Shown piece after piece: positions 10,416 through 22,559 of a DNA stretch of 64,000 nt. The position numbers and the translations under genes are program-made. The DNA lies in NCBI GenBank assembly GCA_964035575.1, contig OZ037882.1, forward strand, positions 310,001-374,000, in the 5' to 3' direction. Origin of the DNA: Rhynchopus sp. YZ270_cl-10. Its lineage: Eukaryota > Euglenozoa > Diplonemea > Diplonemida > Diplonemidae. The notes beneath the pieces were generated by a model. It was not told where the DNA came from. It did not search any database and saw only the letters and a program-made list of their open reading frames with translations. Every line of letters starts with the position of its first letter. Position 1 is the first letter of the stretch.

Positions 10416-10526
10416 TAGCCCTCATAAAGGGCTGCCCCATATGGGTCCACCAGTGTGCTTAGAAGGCATCTCCTTCTGCGAAATGAGAGAGAGAGAGACA
10501 GAGAGATAAAGGGAGAAAGGGTTGCC

Positions 10527-10559
<33 letters not shown>

Positions 10560-10972
10560 TATTTTTTTTTTGAAAACGTGGTTTATATTAGTGTAGCCAC
10601 CCTAGAGAATGTGCTCCACTATTGTTAAACCTCATCTAAAAAATAGTACTCATTACAACAACGAAAAAAAACAAAAAAAAAACTTCTAAAAAAATAAAAA
10701 AGCAAAAAAAAACAACAATCTAGAGGTACAGAGGGAGAGGGAGAGAAAGAAAAAAGAAGGTGGGGAAAAAAATATCTGCAACATGAAACCGAAGGCTCCA
10801 CTGTGCTTTTTTGAGTGTGTCAGAGAGAGGAGAGGAGGGGAGGAGGATGTGTGTCTTGCGAAGTCTGGCAGAACCCAGCAGAAGCAGCAAATTGCCGTAA
10901 AGTTTTACTTGTTTGCTTTTATCTTTTCGAACCTCTATCTATCCCAGCTAGCCAGGGAAGAGCCATTTTTTT

Positions 10973-11058
10973 TTGTTGTATCGACAATCACCTACCGAGG
11001 CAGGATCTGTACACAATGTCGCCCTAAGGCTTTGTACTTAATCGGTATGGACGGAGGC
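10973..11058. repeat. Short dispersed repeat, family D, copy 1
   Basis: Begins TTGTTGTATCGACAATCACC, includes GGATCTGTACACAATGTCGC and ends ATCGGTATGGACGGAGG. Nearly identical to 12017-12101; a fragment starts at about 43185. Confidence 0.75.
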
Positions 11059-12016
11059 CATCCTCAACCCTAGAAGGGGTTTTTAGGGGGGGTGTTATTT
11101 TTTTGTTTTGGATTTTCCAAAGTCGAGAGAACCGCATGATTTCTCTTTCTAAGGGTGACCATAAAAAAATGAGTCTTTGAAAATACAAAACCCTCTCTAA
11201 AGGGGTCACCTTGTCAGGACTTTGTCAAAGATGCGTTTTTTTGGCCTTTTCAGCCACATTTTTTATCATTCAAATCAAAAACTTGGTTGAAATGATGGAG
11301 ACAAACCCCGAGGATAGGCTACATTATCTTTTTTTTAGTGGGGGTTTTAGGGGGTGAATAAAATTTGAAGATGCGACGTACACACGCCCTCTGTGGACCA
11401 TGTACACCACTCTGTGTCTTCTGCAAAGGTTATCTAATCGTGGAAACACTTCATGTCTCGGTGACACCACATGTCGCTACCCCCCCATCACCACCTAGTT
11501 TTTGGGAGAAATAAAGGTTTACTAGAAAAAGAGTTAAAAGCGTAAATGCCTCGTTCATCGGTGGTCATAGGCATTGAAAATACAAAAGTCCTCTCAAGAA
11601 CAGTGTACCTTTTGGTGCATGCGCGGGTGCACCGTGGGGTGGGTGGGACCTCCTCAACCATGCAGTCCTACAATCCATTTTTTTTGTGGTTTACATCTGA
11701 TATAAAATAAAAAATGAGTGATAGGTGTGTGTGTCCACAACCATCTCCTACAGCACTCACCTCACTCGCGCTCTCAGCTGGGGAGGGGGGTGGGGGAACT
11801 CCTTTGTCACCTATTTGCCTTTTTTAAATACTCCTGGTGCTCCTGAAAACCCCATTTTGCGTACTTGTTGCGCACTTTGTGCACGAAAAAAAAAAAAAAA
11901 ATACAGGAATACCCTATATTGCGTACTTGTTGCGTACTTAGTGCGTAGTTGTTGCGTACTTGGTATTTTTAATTTTCTGGAGTACCAACTCCTGCTTTTT
12001 TTTGCTTTTTACGTTT

Positions 12017-12101
12017 TTGTTGTATCGACAATCACCTACCGAGGTAGGATCTGTACACAATGTCGCCCTAAGGCTTTGTACTTAATCGGTATGGACGGAG
12101 G
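12017..12101. repeat. Short dispersed repeat, family D, copy 2
   Basis: Differs from the copy at 10973 by about one base and is followed directly by a run of T. Confidence 0.75.
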
Positions 12102-12627
12102 TTTTTTTTTTTTTTTTCAGTTTGTGCAAATCTCCACTTTCTTTTCTTTTCTTTTTTTTTTTGAATCGATGTGCTGTATCTAGGGGGTGGGGTGTAATGG
12201 TGGGTAAAAAATCAAAGAAAAAAAAGAATGTGGCGGGAACTGAAGGACATAATTCTATCTATGTGGGAAGGTGTCGAGGGGAAAGGAACACTGTTCACAA
12301 AATTGGGAGAGAACAACATCCAAGACGAACACTAAGCCTCACGGTGCTGAGTTACTTTGTAAAAAAAAAAAAAAGGGTTTAAAAAGGGTGCATTTTCTGT
12401 AATATCAGCGTTTTAAACATATCTCCCCTATTTGTTACTTCATCAACACCCTGTCTGAAGACGGGCTCTGTACAAAAAAAAAAAGTCGCCCACAGGGCTG
12501 AATTGCAATATTTCTGTGTATTTTTCCCCCCCCCCTCTTTTGAAAACTTGGTTTTGTATTAGCACAGACACCCTAGAGGATAAGCCCCACTATTTCTTAG
12601 CATTTTTTTTTACCCCCCCACTCTTTT

Positions 12628-15600
12628 TCAAATTGGCACAGGAATCGTAGGTTTTGACGGAGACAAGAACCCCGCGGTAGCACCTCTTGCCGCAACGGGG
12701 GTTGGGAGGGAGGCCCTTGGGTACAACGGCACGGGCGGCACTGCGGTGGGACGGTTCAGCACAAGACTGGCACCACGGTCCCTCAGGGGCATACTACCCG
12801 CACCACCCACCCCCGCCACTGGCGACATCGCCCCAGGAATGAACCCAGCAGACGGCGACATCATCACCACCGGACGCACCGGCAATGTCGCCGGCACTGT
12901 CGGAGCTGGCTGCATCACCCCTGCTACGCTAGCCTCCTGCACACCACCACCACCACCTCCCCCTCCTCCTCCCTCTCCACTCAACCCCAACCCCGCTCCG
13001 AACCCCACCTTCGTTGGCAACGGAAGCGAAACCGCATCAGCAGCGACACCAGACGACAACGGAAGCGACGCCGCATCTGCAGCAGGCACTGCCCCATACA
13101 GGGATGACAACACAGGGTCCCGCTCCCTCTCCCCCATCGTCCCCATGGTGATGTACTCTCTGCTATCCCCCGAAGTGATCGGCGCCGTCACATCAAACGA
13201 GGACCCTGCAGAAGCACCAATAATCTGCGACGTCATATCCTTTACATTAGCATTAACAATATCGTTTTCCGCTTGGAGCTGACTGCATCTGAGGGTCAGC
13301 TCTTGAATGCTATGGGTTTTGTCGATATCCGAATCCCTGAAGGTGTTCCTCTCCACAACAATCTGCCGAGTAGTATCGGTCAACCAGACTTCCAGCTCTA
13401 CACTTGGTGTCCAATTTTCTCCTAACGGTGATATGCCTGCTGTAGCGTCTTCCAATGCCCCAGGGTTGCCATGCGCATGAGGGAGTTCGTTGAGAAGAAT
13501 CAAATTTCCAACAGATTCCACAATTCTACGCAACCCCGCTACATCTTGCCCAGACTTCGCACATTCGGACCGCAGCTGCGCCAAGGTCACCTCCATCTCC
13601 ATCCCCCTCTCCTCCATCACCGAGGTCCTATTCGCCTCTTCCGCAATTCTATGTACATTCTGCTCATGCTCTGCAACCAATGCCGCCTCTCTGCTACGTT
13701 GCTCCCGTTCTGTTGTCTCTGCGGCACGTACCTTGAGGCTTAACTCTTCCGCTCTGGTTACTAAGTGTTCTTTGAGGTCCTTAACCCTCCCCAGGCGGGC
13801 CCAGTCTGCGCACCATGAAGGTACCAAGCGGGCGCGGAGGCATTCCAGAACGTCAACGGCAACTTCAAGGTCGCGTCTGCCCTGTTGCATCTTCCCGTAG
13901 TGTTGTGATTCGCGGAGGAGGCGTTCCAGCTCTGCGTTGCGGACGCGAACCTCGTCTGCCTCGCGGGCGAGGACCTGGAGGCCTTGGAGTTCCAGTTCCT
14001 TCGCTTCGTAGACGCGTGTGGCCTTTAGTGCTTCTGCTTGGGAGATGGCAACCTCGTTCCGCATACGGCTGGTTTCGGCAGTGAGCTGAGAAGGGGGAAA
14101 AAAGGGGGGTTTGTTTGTTGAAAAACTAGGTTTTGTATTAGGTGTAGCCACCCTATAGGGGTGTGCTCCACTATACTAAAAACATTTTTTTTTTACGTCA
14201 CCGCAGACGAGGCGTAATGGATCTCGTTTTGTATTTGCCTTTTGTTTTGATAAATTGTTGGATTAGTCTAGGGTTAGTGTAGCTTTGCCTCGGGTTGTGT
14301 TGCCACAGTTTGTGCAAATATCCACTGTGTTTTTGCTACTCTGTTTTTGTATTATATTGCATTGTAGTACTTTGTACGTGAGCTGAGAGGGGAAAAGGGG
14401 GTAGTAGGGGTGGTGGAGTTTGGAAGTGGTTTTAGGTTCTTAGAAAGGAATGATGCATATGTTCTTCCGTGTGTGTAAAAAATTGAGATAATTATTGGTA
14501 ATGTGTGCGATGATGTTCTTGAGGGGGGGGTGTTTCTTTTTTTGTAAAATACCTCCGCCTCGCGTGCTGCATTCTCTTCAATGTGTTTGAGACGTTCCTC
14601 CTCAGCCTGCGCACGTTCTGCTTGTAGGATCTCCACCAGGGAGTCGTGCTCTGCCTTGTGTCTGTGGGGAAGGGAGGGAGGGTGCAATATGAAAAAAACA
14701 CGAACCTCTATAGTCACGCATCACCTTCCATATGTGGAAGAGTACTACAAAGCGAATTGCAGAGGAATGGTGTTTACCTGGGGGAATTCGTCTAATAAAC
14801 AAGAGTACCCTGTAACTCTGTAACTCTCAGATATACATCGTGAGAAACCGCAAAACGACGTCTTTTTTAACGTCATTTTCGTATCAGGGGCAAGAAAGGC
14901 TGTTCCTCCGCCAGAATTGCTTAGAGATACGATGCGAAACCCGTGGGGGAAATATGTACAGGACCTCAGGGGCCGACTGGTGGACAGACGGGGTTTATTT
15001 ATTTATCCAGGTTAAAAGGTAGGGCATACCGCTCTTCCAATGCGTCTCGGTCCTGTTGGAGCTGTTCCATTGTGGTCTTGTATTGTCCCACCTGTGTTTG
15101 GTTGGGGGGGTTATAAAAAAATTTCAAAAAAAAAAAATTAGCTATTTATTCGTCTGAGGAAATATTCACTTTTCCTCACACGAGTGTACCTTTCAGAAAC
15201 GAGTGGCATTTTACCCCACGAGCGAAGCGAGTGGGGTAATAGACTTTATCTCACGAGCGAAGCGAGTGGGATAAAGTCAGCCACGAGTTTCTGAAAGGGC
15301 ACGAGTGGAGGGAAAGTGAATATTTCACCAGAATATAATAGTTTTCTCAACTGAAGGAAAAGTAGCTCTAAGCAAACCCCGTGGAAGAAGTGTGGGAAGA
15401 ATATGCAGAAAAAAAAGACGATTTTTTGGTGGGAATATTTTTCACAGAAAATCGAATTTCACTATTAAGATTGGCTCTGCTCGACACCCAGTAAGGCTAC
15501 TATGGGCCCCATGGGACATTTTGGCCCGAATACCAGGCCGTATTTTCAAAAGATTGATAATCCCAGTATATGGTATAGCCCTGTGGTACCAAATTTTTGG

Positions 15601-17918
15601 CCGAAAAAATGGACCAAAAAATGGTCATGTTGGTCACGGTGACAAAATGTGAAGCAGAGATATCAAAATGACCCACTCTCCCACCCAATTTTTTTTTCGA
15701 CCCCCCCTCTACTTTTCCTCACACCAAAAAAAGCCTCACACATAGGCTTTTTTCTACACAAACCCCAGCCAAAAATTATTGCTACTTTTCCAAATTGCGT
15801 GAGGAAAAGTGGCTATGTGTGAGGAAAAGTGAATTTATCCTCACACTTCTTCCACGGGGTTTGCTCAGAGCTACTTTTCCTCAGTTGAGAAAAAAAACTA
15901 AACAAAAGCCACAATACCTTCTCCTCCATCTCACTCAGAGCAGTGTCGTACTGCACCATCTGCTCTTTGCTCTCATTCTCAAGACGCGCAGAGAGGTCGG
16001 CAAGCTGCCCTTTGAGGTGTTGCTTTTCGTCTTCAAAGGCTCGGAACTGCTGTTCTATGCGGGATTCGTATTCTTGGGCAACTTGGTTCGCTTCGTCCCT
16101 CCGGAGCTCGGGTACCTGCGCACGGAGCCGCGCCAACTCCGCAGAGCGTTGTTCGGCCATCTCTGTTTGATGCTTCAATTTGCTTTGGATGTGAGAGATT
16201 TCATGTGCACCTTCAGAGTTCGCGTGCTCCACCTGTTGTTGTAGTGCTGCTACTGTGCCCTCTAAATCTTGTATGGTGCGCTTATGGGCAGACTGTTCAC
16301 TTTGTATTTGAAGGTCGAACTGCCGTTGGATGTGCACTTCACGGAGTTTTAGGCGGTTCCCCATTTCGCTTTCGATGCGCTCTCGTTCGTAGTGTAGGTC
16401 GGCTTCGAGGTCGCGTAGGGCGACTTCCTTTTCGACGACGCGGTCGGATTTTGCCTGCATATCGCGAAACCTTGCCTTAAGCCTTTCGACTTCGATGTCT
16501 CTGCTTTTGCATTCAATGTCCTTCTGGTTCAGCCTTCGTTGCATGTCGTCGAGCTCCCCTCGTTCGTCGCCTAAGGCTTTTCGGAGGTCTTCCCGTTCGT
16601 TTTCTGCGTCTTGCATTCTGCGAAGGAGGGTGCCTTTTTCAGATATGCCCCGTTCATCGAGGTCTCGTGCTTTTTCGAAGAGTTGCTTTTCGAGAACGGC
16701 ATTCGCCGCTTCCGCAGCAGCGAGGTCTCTTTGTAATGCATCGATTGTTCCTGAAGTGTGTGGTGACGCGCCGTCGTCTCCTCCCGCTCCAGGTTGTTGT
16801 CCTCGTCGTCCTTGGGCGGACTCAAGGTCGTAGAGACGGTTTTCGTACTCAGTAACGATCTGTTTGTGGCGGGACACTTCAGCGTCGGACTGCTGTAGCT
16901 GTTTTCTCAGCTTTGCGATGATGCCGTCGGCGTGTGTAGGGGAGGCGGAGCGTTCTTCAAGGTATGGAGAAGGGCTTGCCCTCCCCGCAGGAGCCGGCTG
17001 TATCCCAGAAGGGGGCGAAAGGTGTTTTAAGTGATTCGTCGGGGATCCCAACTTCGAGGTGTTGTTGTGTTGTGTGTCGCCAAATTGAGACATCATCTGC
17101 AGCAGCCAGGTGGTATTCGGCAAAATCGTCCCAGAAGGATGGCACGCTAAAACAGAGACCCTCCCCGATGTTCGAATCGGAAATGTTAAAAAGGCAGGTA
17201 CTCCAGGGTCCGGAGCGTTCAGTCTCCTCCACCGTTCGATATTGTCAAGAACGTTGTGCGCTGCGAGATGGCACGGTGCGAGATCTAAATAAGAAAAAAC
17301 GGTTTCTCGTGTAGCGCTTCGCAGCCTTACAGAGATGCTTACCAACAACGATAACCCTGCGTTATGTTTGATAAAGGAAGGACTCCGAAGGACCTTTGCC
17401 ATTACCGTTGAAAAATCTGATAGTTTAGCTACTGCGAAATATCTCGCTCCCAGATAGTCAGGTTCCCCTGATACAGCGACTACTGGAGTGGATGAAGAAT
17501 TTAAAATATTTTTTAACAAATCTACCACAGCACCGCCTTCCTTTAGACACCCGAAGGAGAATTTTATTTCGTGTGTTTCCGGCGACGTTTCAGACAAGAT
17601 ATCCATCAGTCCACACGACACCAAACCATCCTTTCCAGACCCGAACAGAGTATGAATCCTCCCTTCTGGGTCCCGCTCGCCGCACACAATATGTAACGCC
17701 CCAACCCCTTGCTGCAAACCCAGCCTTGTATTCCCCTCCACCATATCTCTATGCACAGTTTCACGTGGTGTCCCCTGCGGAAACACAGTCCCCAAATGGT
17801 AAGCGCGACCCTGCACCTTCAAAACTCCCCGTTCCAAAGGTGGGACAAAAAACATGTCATTTCCGTGTACACGGCCTTCGGGGCCGTCGGTGACCAGCCA
17901 GCCTGCGGTCACCACCAT
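12628..17918 (-). CDS. Kinesin-like protein with degenerate motor domain, long coiled coil
   Basis: Four exons: 17918-15918, 15091-15030, 14661-14553 and 14085-12628; donors GTATTG, GTATGC, GTATTT, acceptors CAG, phases consistent, total about 1209 residues. Residues 38-280 align by eye to a kinesin motor: AYHLGTVFPQGTPRETVHRD (FxFDxVF...TQ..VY), CGERDPEGRIHTLFG at 79-93 where kinesins have YGQTGSGKTHTM, SFIKHNAGLSLLVSISV (switch I region), YLDLAPC (switch II, usually LVDLAGSE), and VLACHPSGTILPNTTWLLQM (usually ISP...N..ETLxTL). The P-loop and switch glycines are gone, so ATP hydrolysis is unlikely. Residues from about 335 to 900 are heptad-rich coiled coil; the tail is Gly/Pro-rich. Intron 1 hosts a transposon. 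Likely a cytoskeletal scaffold. Confidence 0.85.
14118..14183. repeat. Short dispersed repeat, family A, in intron 3 of the kinesin-like gene
   Basis: Matches family A, including GTGTAGCCACCCTA and GTGCTCCACTATACTAAA. A family G copy (GTGTTGCCACAGTTTGTGCA core) follows at about 14268-14335; other G copies are at 34270-34333 and 40571-40626. Confidence 0.65.
15139..15892. mobile_element. Composite T+H element, copy 2, in intron 1 of the kinesin-like gene
   Basis: Inverted copy of 9557-10281. H occupies about 15139-15343 with two stacked hairpins containing CACGAGCGAAGCGAGTGGG and a second variant; T occupies about 15344-15892 with TTTTCTCAACTGAAGGAAAA and CTTTTCCTCAGTTGAGAAAA ends. It lies wholly inside the 824-base intron 15917-15094, ending about 25 bases from the splice donor. 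Confidence 0.8.
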
Positions 17919-19946
17919 CGTGCAAGGTATATGTGTGTTATGTTATGGTTTGGGGATAAGGGGAAACAAAGTGGGGTTCCCCTGTCTGTGTAGTGATTTT
18001 TTTTTTTTTTTTTTGTTTTTGTGTGGGTAGGGGTGGTGATGGGGAGGTAATTAAAAGTGTTGAAAGACCAAAAAAACAGAGATGCTCTCTTTGGCTTTCG
18101 CTTTGCCACTAAAAAGCATTTTAGTTTGGGTGTTTAACTGCAAAGATAAGGGGAAAAGCTAGATTGCTTTAAACTTTGCTGAGTAAACGGTAAAAAAAAT
18201 TGATGAGCTGAGAGGAGAAACAGAAACTTAACACTCATCACACGATAAAACCCATGGGAGAGGTTGTGGTGAAACGCACAACACCTCGACCTGTTTTGGT
18301 GAGGAGTGGCTCTGCAGCGCGGTTCGTCCCTAGAACCGCAAAGTGTGTTCAAAGTGCGTTGTTTCTATTTCCTCCTTCATTTCATGAGGTGACAAAAAAG
18401 AAAAGTTGTAAGACTGTATTGTTCTCTTTTATCGGAAAGGCCTTTGCGCAAAAATGTTCTAAAGACAAAGCAGTAGGAGTTTAAACAAAAGGGGGTACGG
18501 AGGTTAGAAAATGCAACACAAAGGCGTTGTAGCGGTCTCCACACACATAAAAATATCAAAGAAATCGTAACTCTGATAGGTAAGTAAAAAGAAGAAGAAA
18601 AAAGGAGTTTTCCGTTGATCAATTACCCTGTTGAAGGGGGGTGATTTGGCGACCGTATCGGAACTATTTCTCCTTTAAGCTACGCTTTGTAGGTATATAA
18701 AAAAAAGGAAACGTTCACAAGATGAACCTAAACCTCTCTGTGTGTAATCACCTAAGGCTTAGAACCATCTTATGAACTCAAAAAAAAAAAAAAAGCTGGA
18801 TTTTGAAAAATACAAAAAAGCCTGTTTGTGTACCCAAAAAAAATCATGCTGTCTCTTGAATACATTTCGAGGGCAAAATGCTATACCACTGTTTCTCGAC
18901 GCAGACAGGCTAGACATACGGCATAAATGCTTGGTTTGCGTGGTTAAAATATGGTCGTTTTACTCTTTTTTTTGTTGCAATATTTATATTATGAAGACAT
19001 GCCCACAAGGTGGAAAATTTTCCTACTACAATATGACCCCTAATAGAGATCAGAGGGAAAAAAGCAAAAAAAAATCCGCAAAAAAACACACGCACAGTCT
19101 CTCCCCTCTTCCCCCCCAAAAAGGGGACAATGAGATTTCTCAAAAAAGAACAAAGCAAACACGTTGGTAAAGATGGACCTAAGCTTCCCTGTGCTTAATA
19201 GGGGGGTCTTGTATTTAACCCCCGGAGTAGCCACCACCATCCACCTGATTTTTTTTAAAACCAGCCAAAAGACAGCCATTTTTTCTGTGGATTGGAACCC
19301 ACTCAAAAAAAAAAATTTAGTTCTAACTCGCAGCTGCGCTTTTCAAAAAGAAAAGGGGGGAGGGAAAGAAAAGTTTATAAAATGACCCTAAAGTCTCTCT
19401 CTCTGTGCTTAGCCACCTTAAGAAAAAAAGAGACAGTTAAAAAGATAAACCGTGTGCTTGAGCACCCTTCTAAAAATGAAACAAAATATCGATCTAACAA
19501 GAAAAAGTGGAGATGTGCACAACACTGTGGCAACACACACCGAGGCACTGCACACCCCAACAATTTATCAAAAAAAAAAAAAAAAAGACTTGGAGACAAT
19601 AACCCCTTCCCTCCTACACCTTCCAGAAGGGACCCCGGGATCCCCCCCACCCCTACAGAGACTGAACCCTCCCCTCCTCTCCCTCCCCCCCGTTCGTTGT
19701 GCGCTCGTTGCTTGGTGGTTGGTAGTGGTGATCACTCAGTGCAAGGTGGTCGGGTGTGTGGGCACTGGAGCTTTTTATCTATTCCCGTCGTCGCCTGAGT
19801 GACTGCACTTCGAGGGAGATGACCTACAAAAGAGTTTTGTTGGTTTGGTTGTAGACATAAAATCGCCAGTTAATAGCAGAAAGTAGCAGAAAGTAGCACA
19901 AAATAGCATCCCCTTTCAGCCACACCAAAAAGGTGAAAAAAGTGTG
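17919..19946. other. Gene-free spacer
   Basis: Contains family B copies (18716, 19166, 19373), a family I pair member at about 18625-18690 (CCTGTTGAAGGG...GATTTGGCGACCG; partner at 38305-38410), a family H fragment at 18113 (GCATTTTAGTTTGG; partner at 42515), and at 19866-19925 a block of TAGCAGAAAGTAGCA that also occurs at about 25380-25430. No gene is seen. Confidence 0.55.
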
Positions 19947-19950
19947 TTAA

Positions 19951-21551
19951 CCCTATAAGAGCCAAGCCATATTTTCAAGCCACTTTTGAGTTTTGGTTTT
20001 TGGGGCTCTCCAACCGGTAAAGGGACCCCAGATGCAAATTTTTGATCGTACCTGGCCGCAATTGAAAGATTTTGAACACGGCTTTCAATTCCATTTTTTT
20101 AAGTTTTTTTTCGAAAAAAAATGGTATCCCCAAAATGAGGTGAGCATAAAATCCACTTTTTGGTTTTTTACTAATTCGGCCGGCCGAGGAAAAACGCGTA
20201 AATTATTTCTGTCCGAAAATGGCGTTATTTGAAAGATTGATCACAAAATCTTTTCAAAGAAAAAAAAATCGAGCAAAAAGTCCTAGTAGAACCCAACTTA
20301 TATGAGTGCAGCTCTGTTAGCAGCCATGTCTAAAACTGATTTCCTTAACGATTTACACTGAAACATGGCTAAAAACGTAAAAAAGGGGCGATTTTTCACA
20401 ATTTGGGCATCTCCTGTGGTCGAAAGCCCCCAGAATGGGTCGGAACGACCCTGTGACCCGAAAATCCATGAAAAAAGCACCCCGAAATACGAAAAAACAG
20501 TGAAAATTCGGCTTGCTGTGTGCTCTGCATAGGTCGTGTGTGTGGGGTGTTTTTGTGGTTTTGGTGGCAACTCGCCCCAGCATCCAAATGGCAAACAGAT
20601 GCACAAAGGTTTTCGATTTTTGCTTATTTTAAAAGATTTGAGTCAAATAGTTTCCCCATAAACCAAAGGATTTTTACGAAAACAAGCAGAACCAGTATCA
20701 GATCATGATGACCCTTAGCCATAACCATGTCCTTCGGGTCGAAAGGGTGCCTCTTGGGTGGGTAGCAGTCCACAGATCCAAAGTGCAATCAGATGCGTAA
20801 AAGTTTTCGATTTTTGTTTCTTTTGAAAGATTCGTGTCAAAATCTTTGAAATATATAAAAATATTTTAACGAAAACGAGTAGAACCTCATACAGAGCATG
20901 GGGTGTCATTGAGGAGCCAGAATAGGGGGTGCTCGTCCAAAGGGCTTTGAAAAGTGGCACGACTCCCCCCAGCATCGAAAGTATTATCCGATGCATAAAA
21001 GTTTTCGATTCTTGCTTCTTTTGAAAGATCGGTGCAAATTCTTTCCACATAAAAAAAGTGTTTTTACGAAAATGAGTAGACCCTATGTCAGAGCACGTTG
21101 TCCTACAGATTTTAGAATGTGGGGGGGGTCACAGGGGTGCCCACACCCCCACCCCGCCTCCCCCCAGCATCGAAAGTAATATCCGATGCATAAAAGTTTT
21201 CGATTCTTGCTTCTTTTGAAAGATCGGCGAAAAATCTTTCGAAATATATAAAAATATGTGTTCACAAAAATGGGTAGAACCCGACTAAGGGCTTGTAGGC
21301 ATTGGGTATCGCGAAAGGTACATATTTGGGGTGTGGGTGAAAAAACGTCACTTTTGGTGAAAGTAGCACCCCAGCCCCCAGCACCGAAACTAATATCAGA
21401 TGCACAAAAGTTTTCGACTCTTGCTTCTTTTGAAAGATCGGTGCAAATTCTTTCCACATAAAAAAAATGTTTTTACGAAAATGAGTTGAACCTGTCTAAC
21501 AGCATGGCGTCATTTCGAAAGCCATTAAAGTGGCTCTTGGCTCTTATAGGG
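19951..21551. mobile_element. TTAA-flanked element (piggyBac-like), non-autonomous, copy 1
   Basis: Ends CCCTATAAGAGCCAAG and CTTGGCTCTTATAGGG, both flanked by TTAA (19947-19950, 21552-21555). CCC ends plus TTAA duplications are typical of piggyBac. It has no transposase frame; instead it holds about five diverged tandem units of roughly 200 bases, each with GATGCATAAAAGTTTTCGAT, TTTTGAAAGATCGG and TTTTTACGAAAATGAGTAGA. An inverted copy lies at 34459-36056. Confidence 0.85.
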
Positions 21552-21555
21552 TTAA

Positions 21556-22559
21556 CCCTTTATGGACCACGACCGATTTTTTCGATTTGCTAGGATCTTC
21601 TCTCCCATAGGTAAAATGAGATCCGATGCATATTTTTGATCGTACCTGGCCGCAATTGAAAGATTTTGAGCAGATCTTTCAAATGGAGCAGAAATCGAAA
21701 TATAATGAGAAAAATGGAAAATGGAAAATTGAGGGGAGCTGATATTTTTTCCTGAAAATTTTGAAGAAAAAAATTATTCCGGCTGCGCACCTGTTTTTTC
21801 GGTTTTCGAAAATGGCTTTATTTGAAAGATCGGTTCAAAATCTTTCAAAAGAAAAAAAAATCAATCAAAAAGTCCTAGTAGATAATGTCTCACTGCATGG
21901 AGAGAAGGTACCAACCAACTACATATACCGTAATTGTACAGAGGTTGGACAGTACAAAAGTTGGGGCTTTTGGGACTTTTGGCCAACTTGGCATGGTGCT
22001 GAACAAAGGTGAACGCCGCATCCCACGCACATGTAATCTGTTTTCAGACGCCTGTTTCCCAAGCAAGAAGAAGTTGTCGACCAACACCCTCCTGCCAGTG
22101 TCTCTGTACCTTGACCGTGTTGATATAGATTTTCTGTACAATGTTCCTCAAAAGACAAAATGCAATAAATACACGGAGAAGAGGCACATCCAGTTCAGGG
22201 TCAGGAACTGCAACTACGCGTGTTACTTTGCCCAGTCGCGGGTATTTTCCATTATTTTAGTTTCGTTCTGAAGACCGTACAAAATGGTTCCCTGTACACC
22301 AAAGTTTGAATCCTCTGATGACTCAAGCGCGTCAGAATGGTACATTATTCCCAAAAAATGACCCAAAATACCCTATTATGTGATAATGCCGGGTGTGGAT
22401 GAGAGGGGATGAGAGCGTCAAAAAAAATCGAATCTTGCGTCTTTTGAAAGATTTCGCACAAAATCTTCTCATTAAAAAAAAAAAATCTTCAAAAAGTCCT
22501 AGTGGAAGCCAATTTAGGTGGTTGCGTGGACATATATGTCCCCTCTGGTCCTTAAAGGG
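21556..22559. mobile_element. Second TTAA-flanked piggyBac-like element with transposase remnant
   Basis: Ends CCCTTTATGGACC and GGTCCTTAAAGGG, flanked by TTAA. Its left TTAA (21552-21555) is also the right TTAA of the preceding element. The centre differs from the tandem-unit filler: on the minus strand, about 22029-21991 encodes MCVGCGVHLCSAPC, i.e. Cys-x2-Cys-x4-Cys-x3-Cys, the spacing of the cysteine-rich C-terminal domain of many piggyBac transposases. The frame is short, so this is a remnant of a transposase. Both ends share GATCGTACCTGGCCGCAATT and TTGAAAGAT blocks with the first element. Confidence 0.8.

Larger units (their letters stand above)
10416..12627. other. Gene-free spacer rich in short dispersed repeats
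   Basis: Contains family A copies at 10571-10630 and 12537-12600, family C at 11166-11210 and 11574-11702, a fragment of family G at 12118-12141, a T run of about 33 bases at 10527-10560, and two near-identical family D copies listed separately. Many pieces end in A or T homopolymers. No gene is seen. Confidence 0.6.

Noticed and set aside
12746-13282. Plus-strand frame of 178 codons, proline-rich.
   Set aside because: It is the antisense shadow of the Gly-rich tail of the kinesin-like gene.
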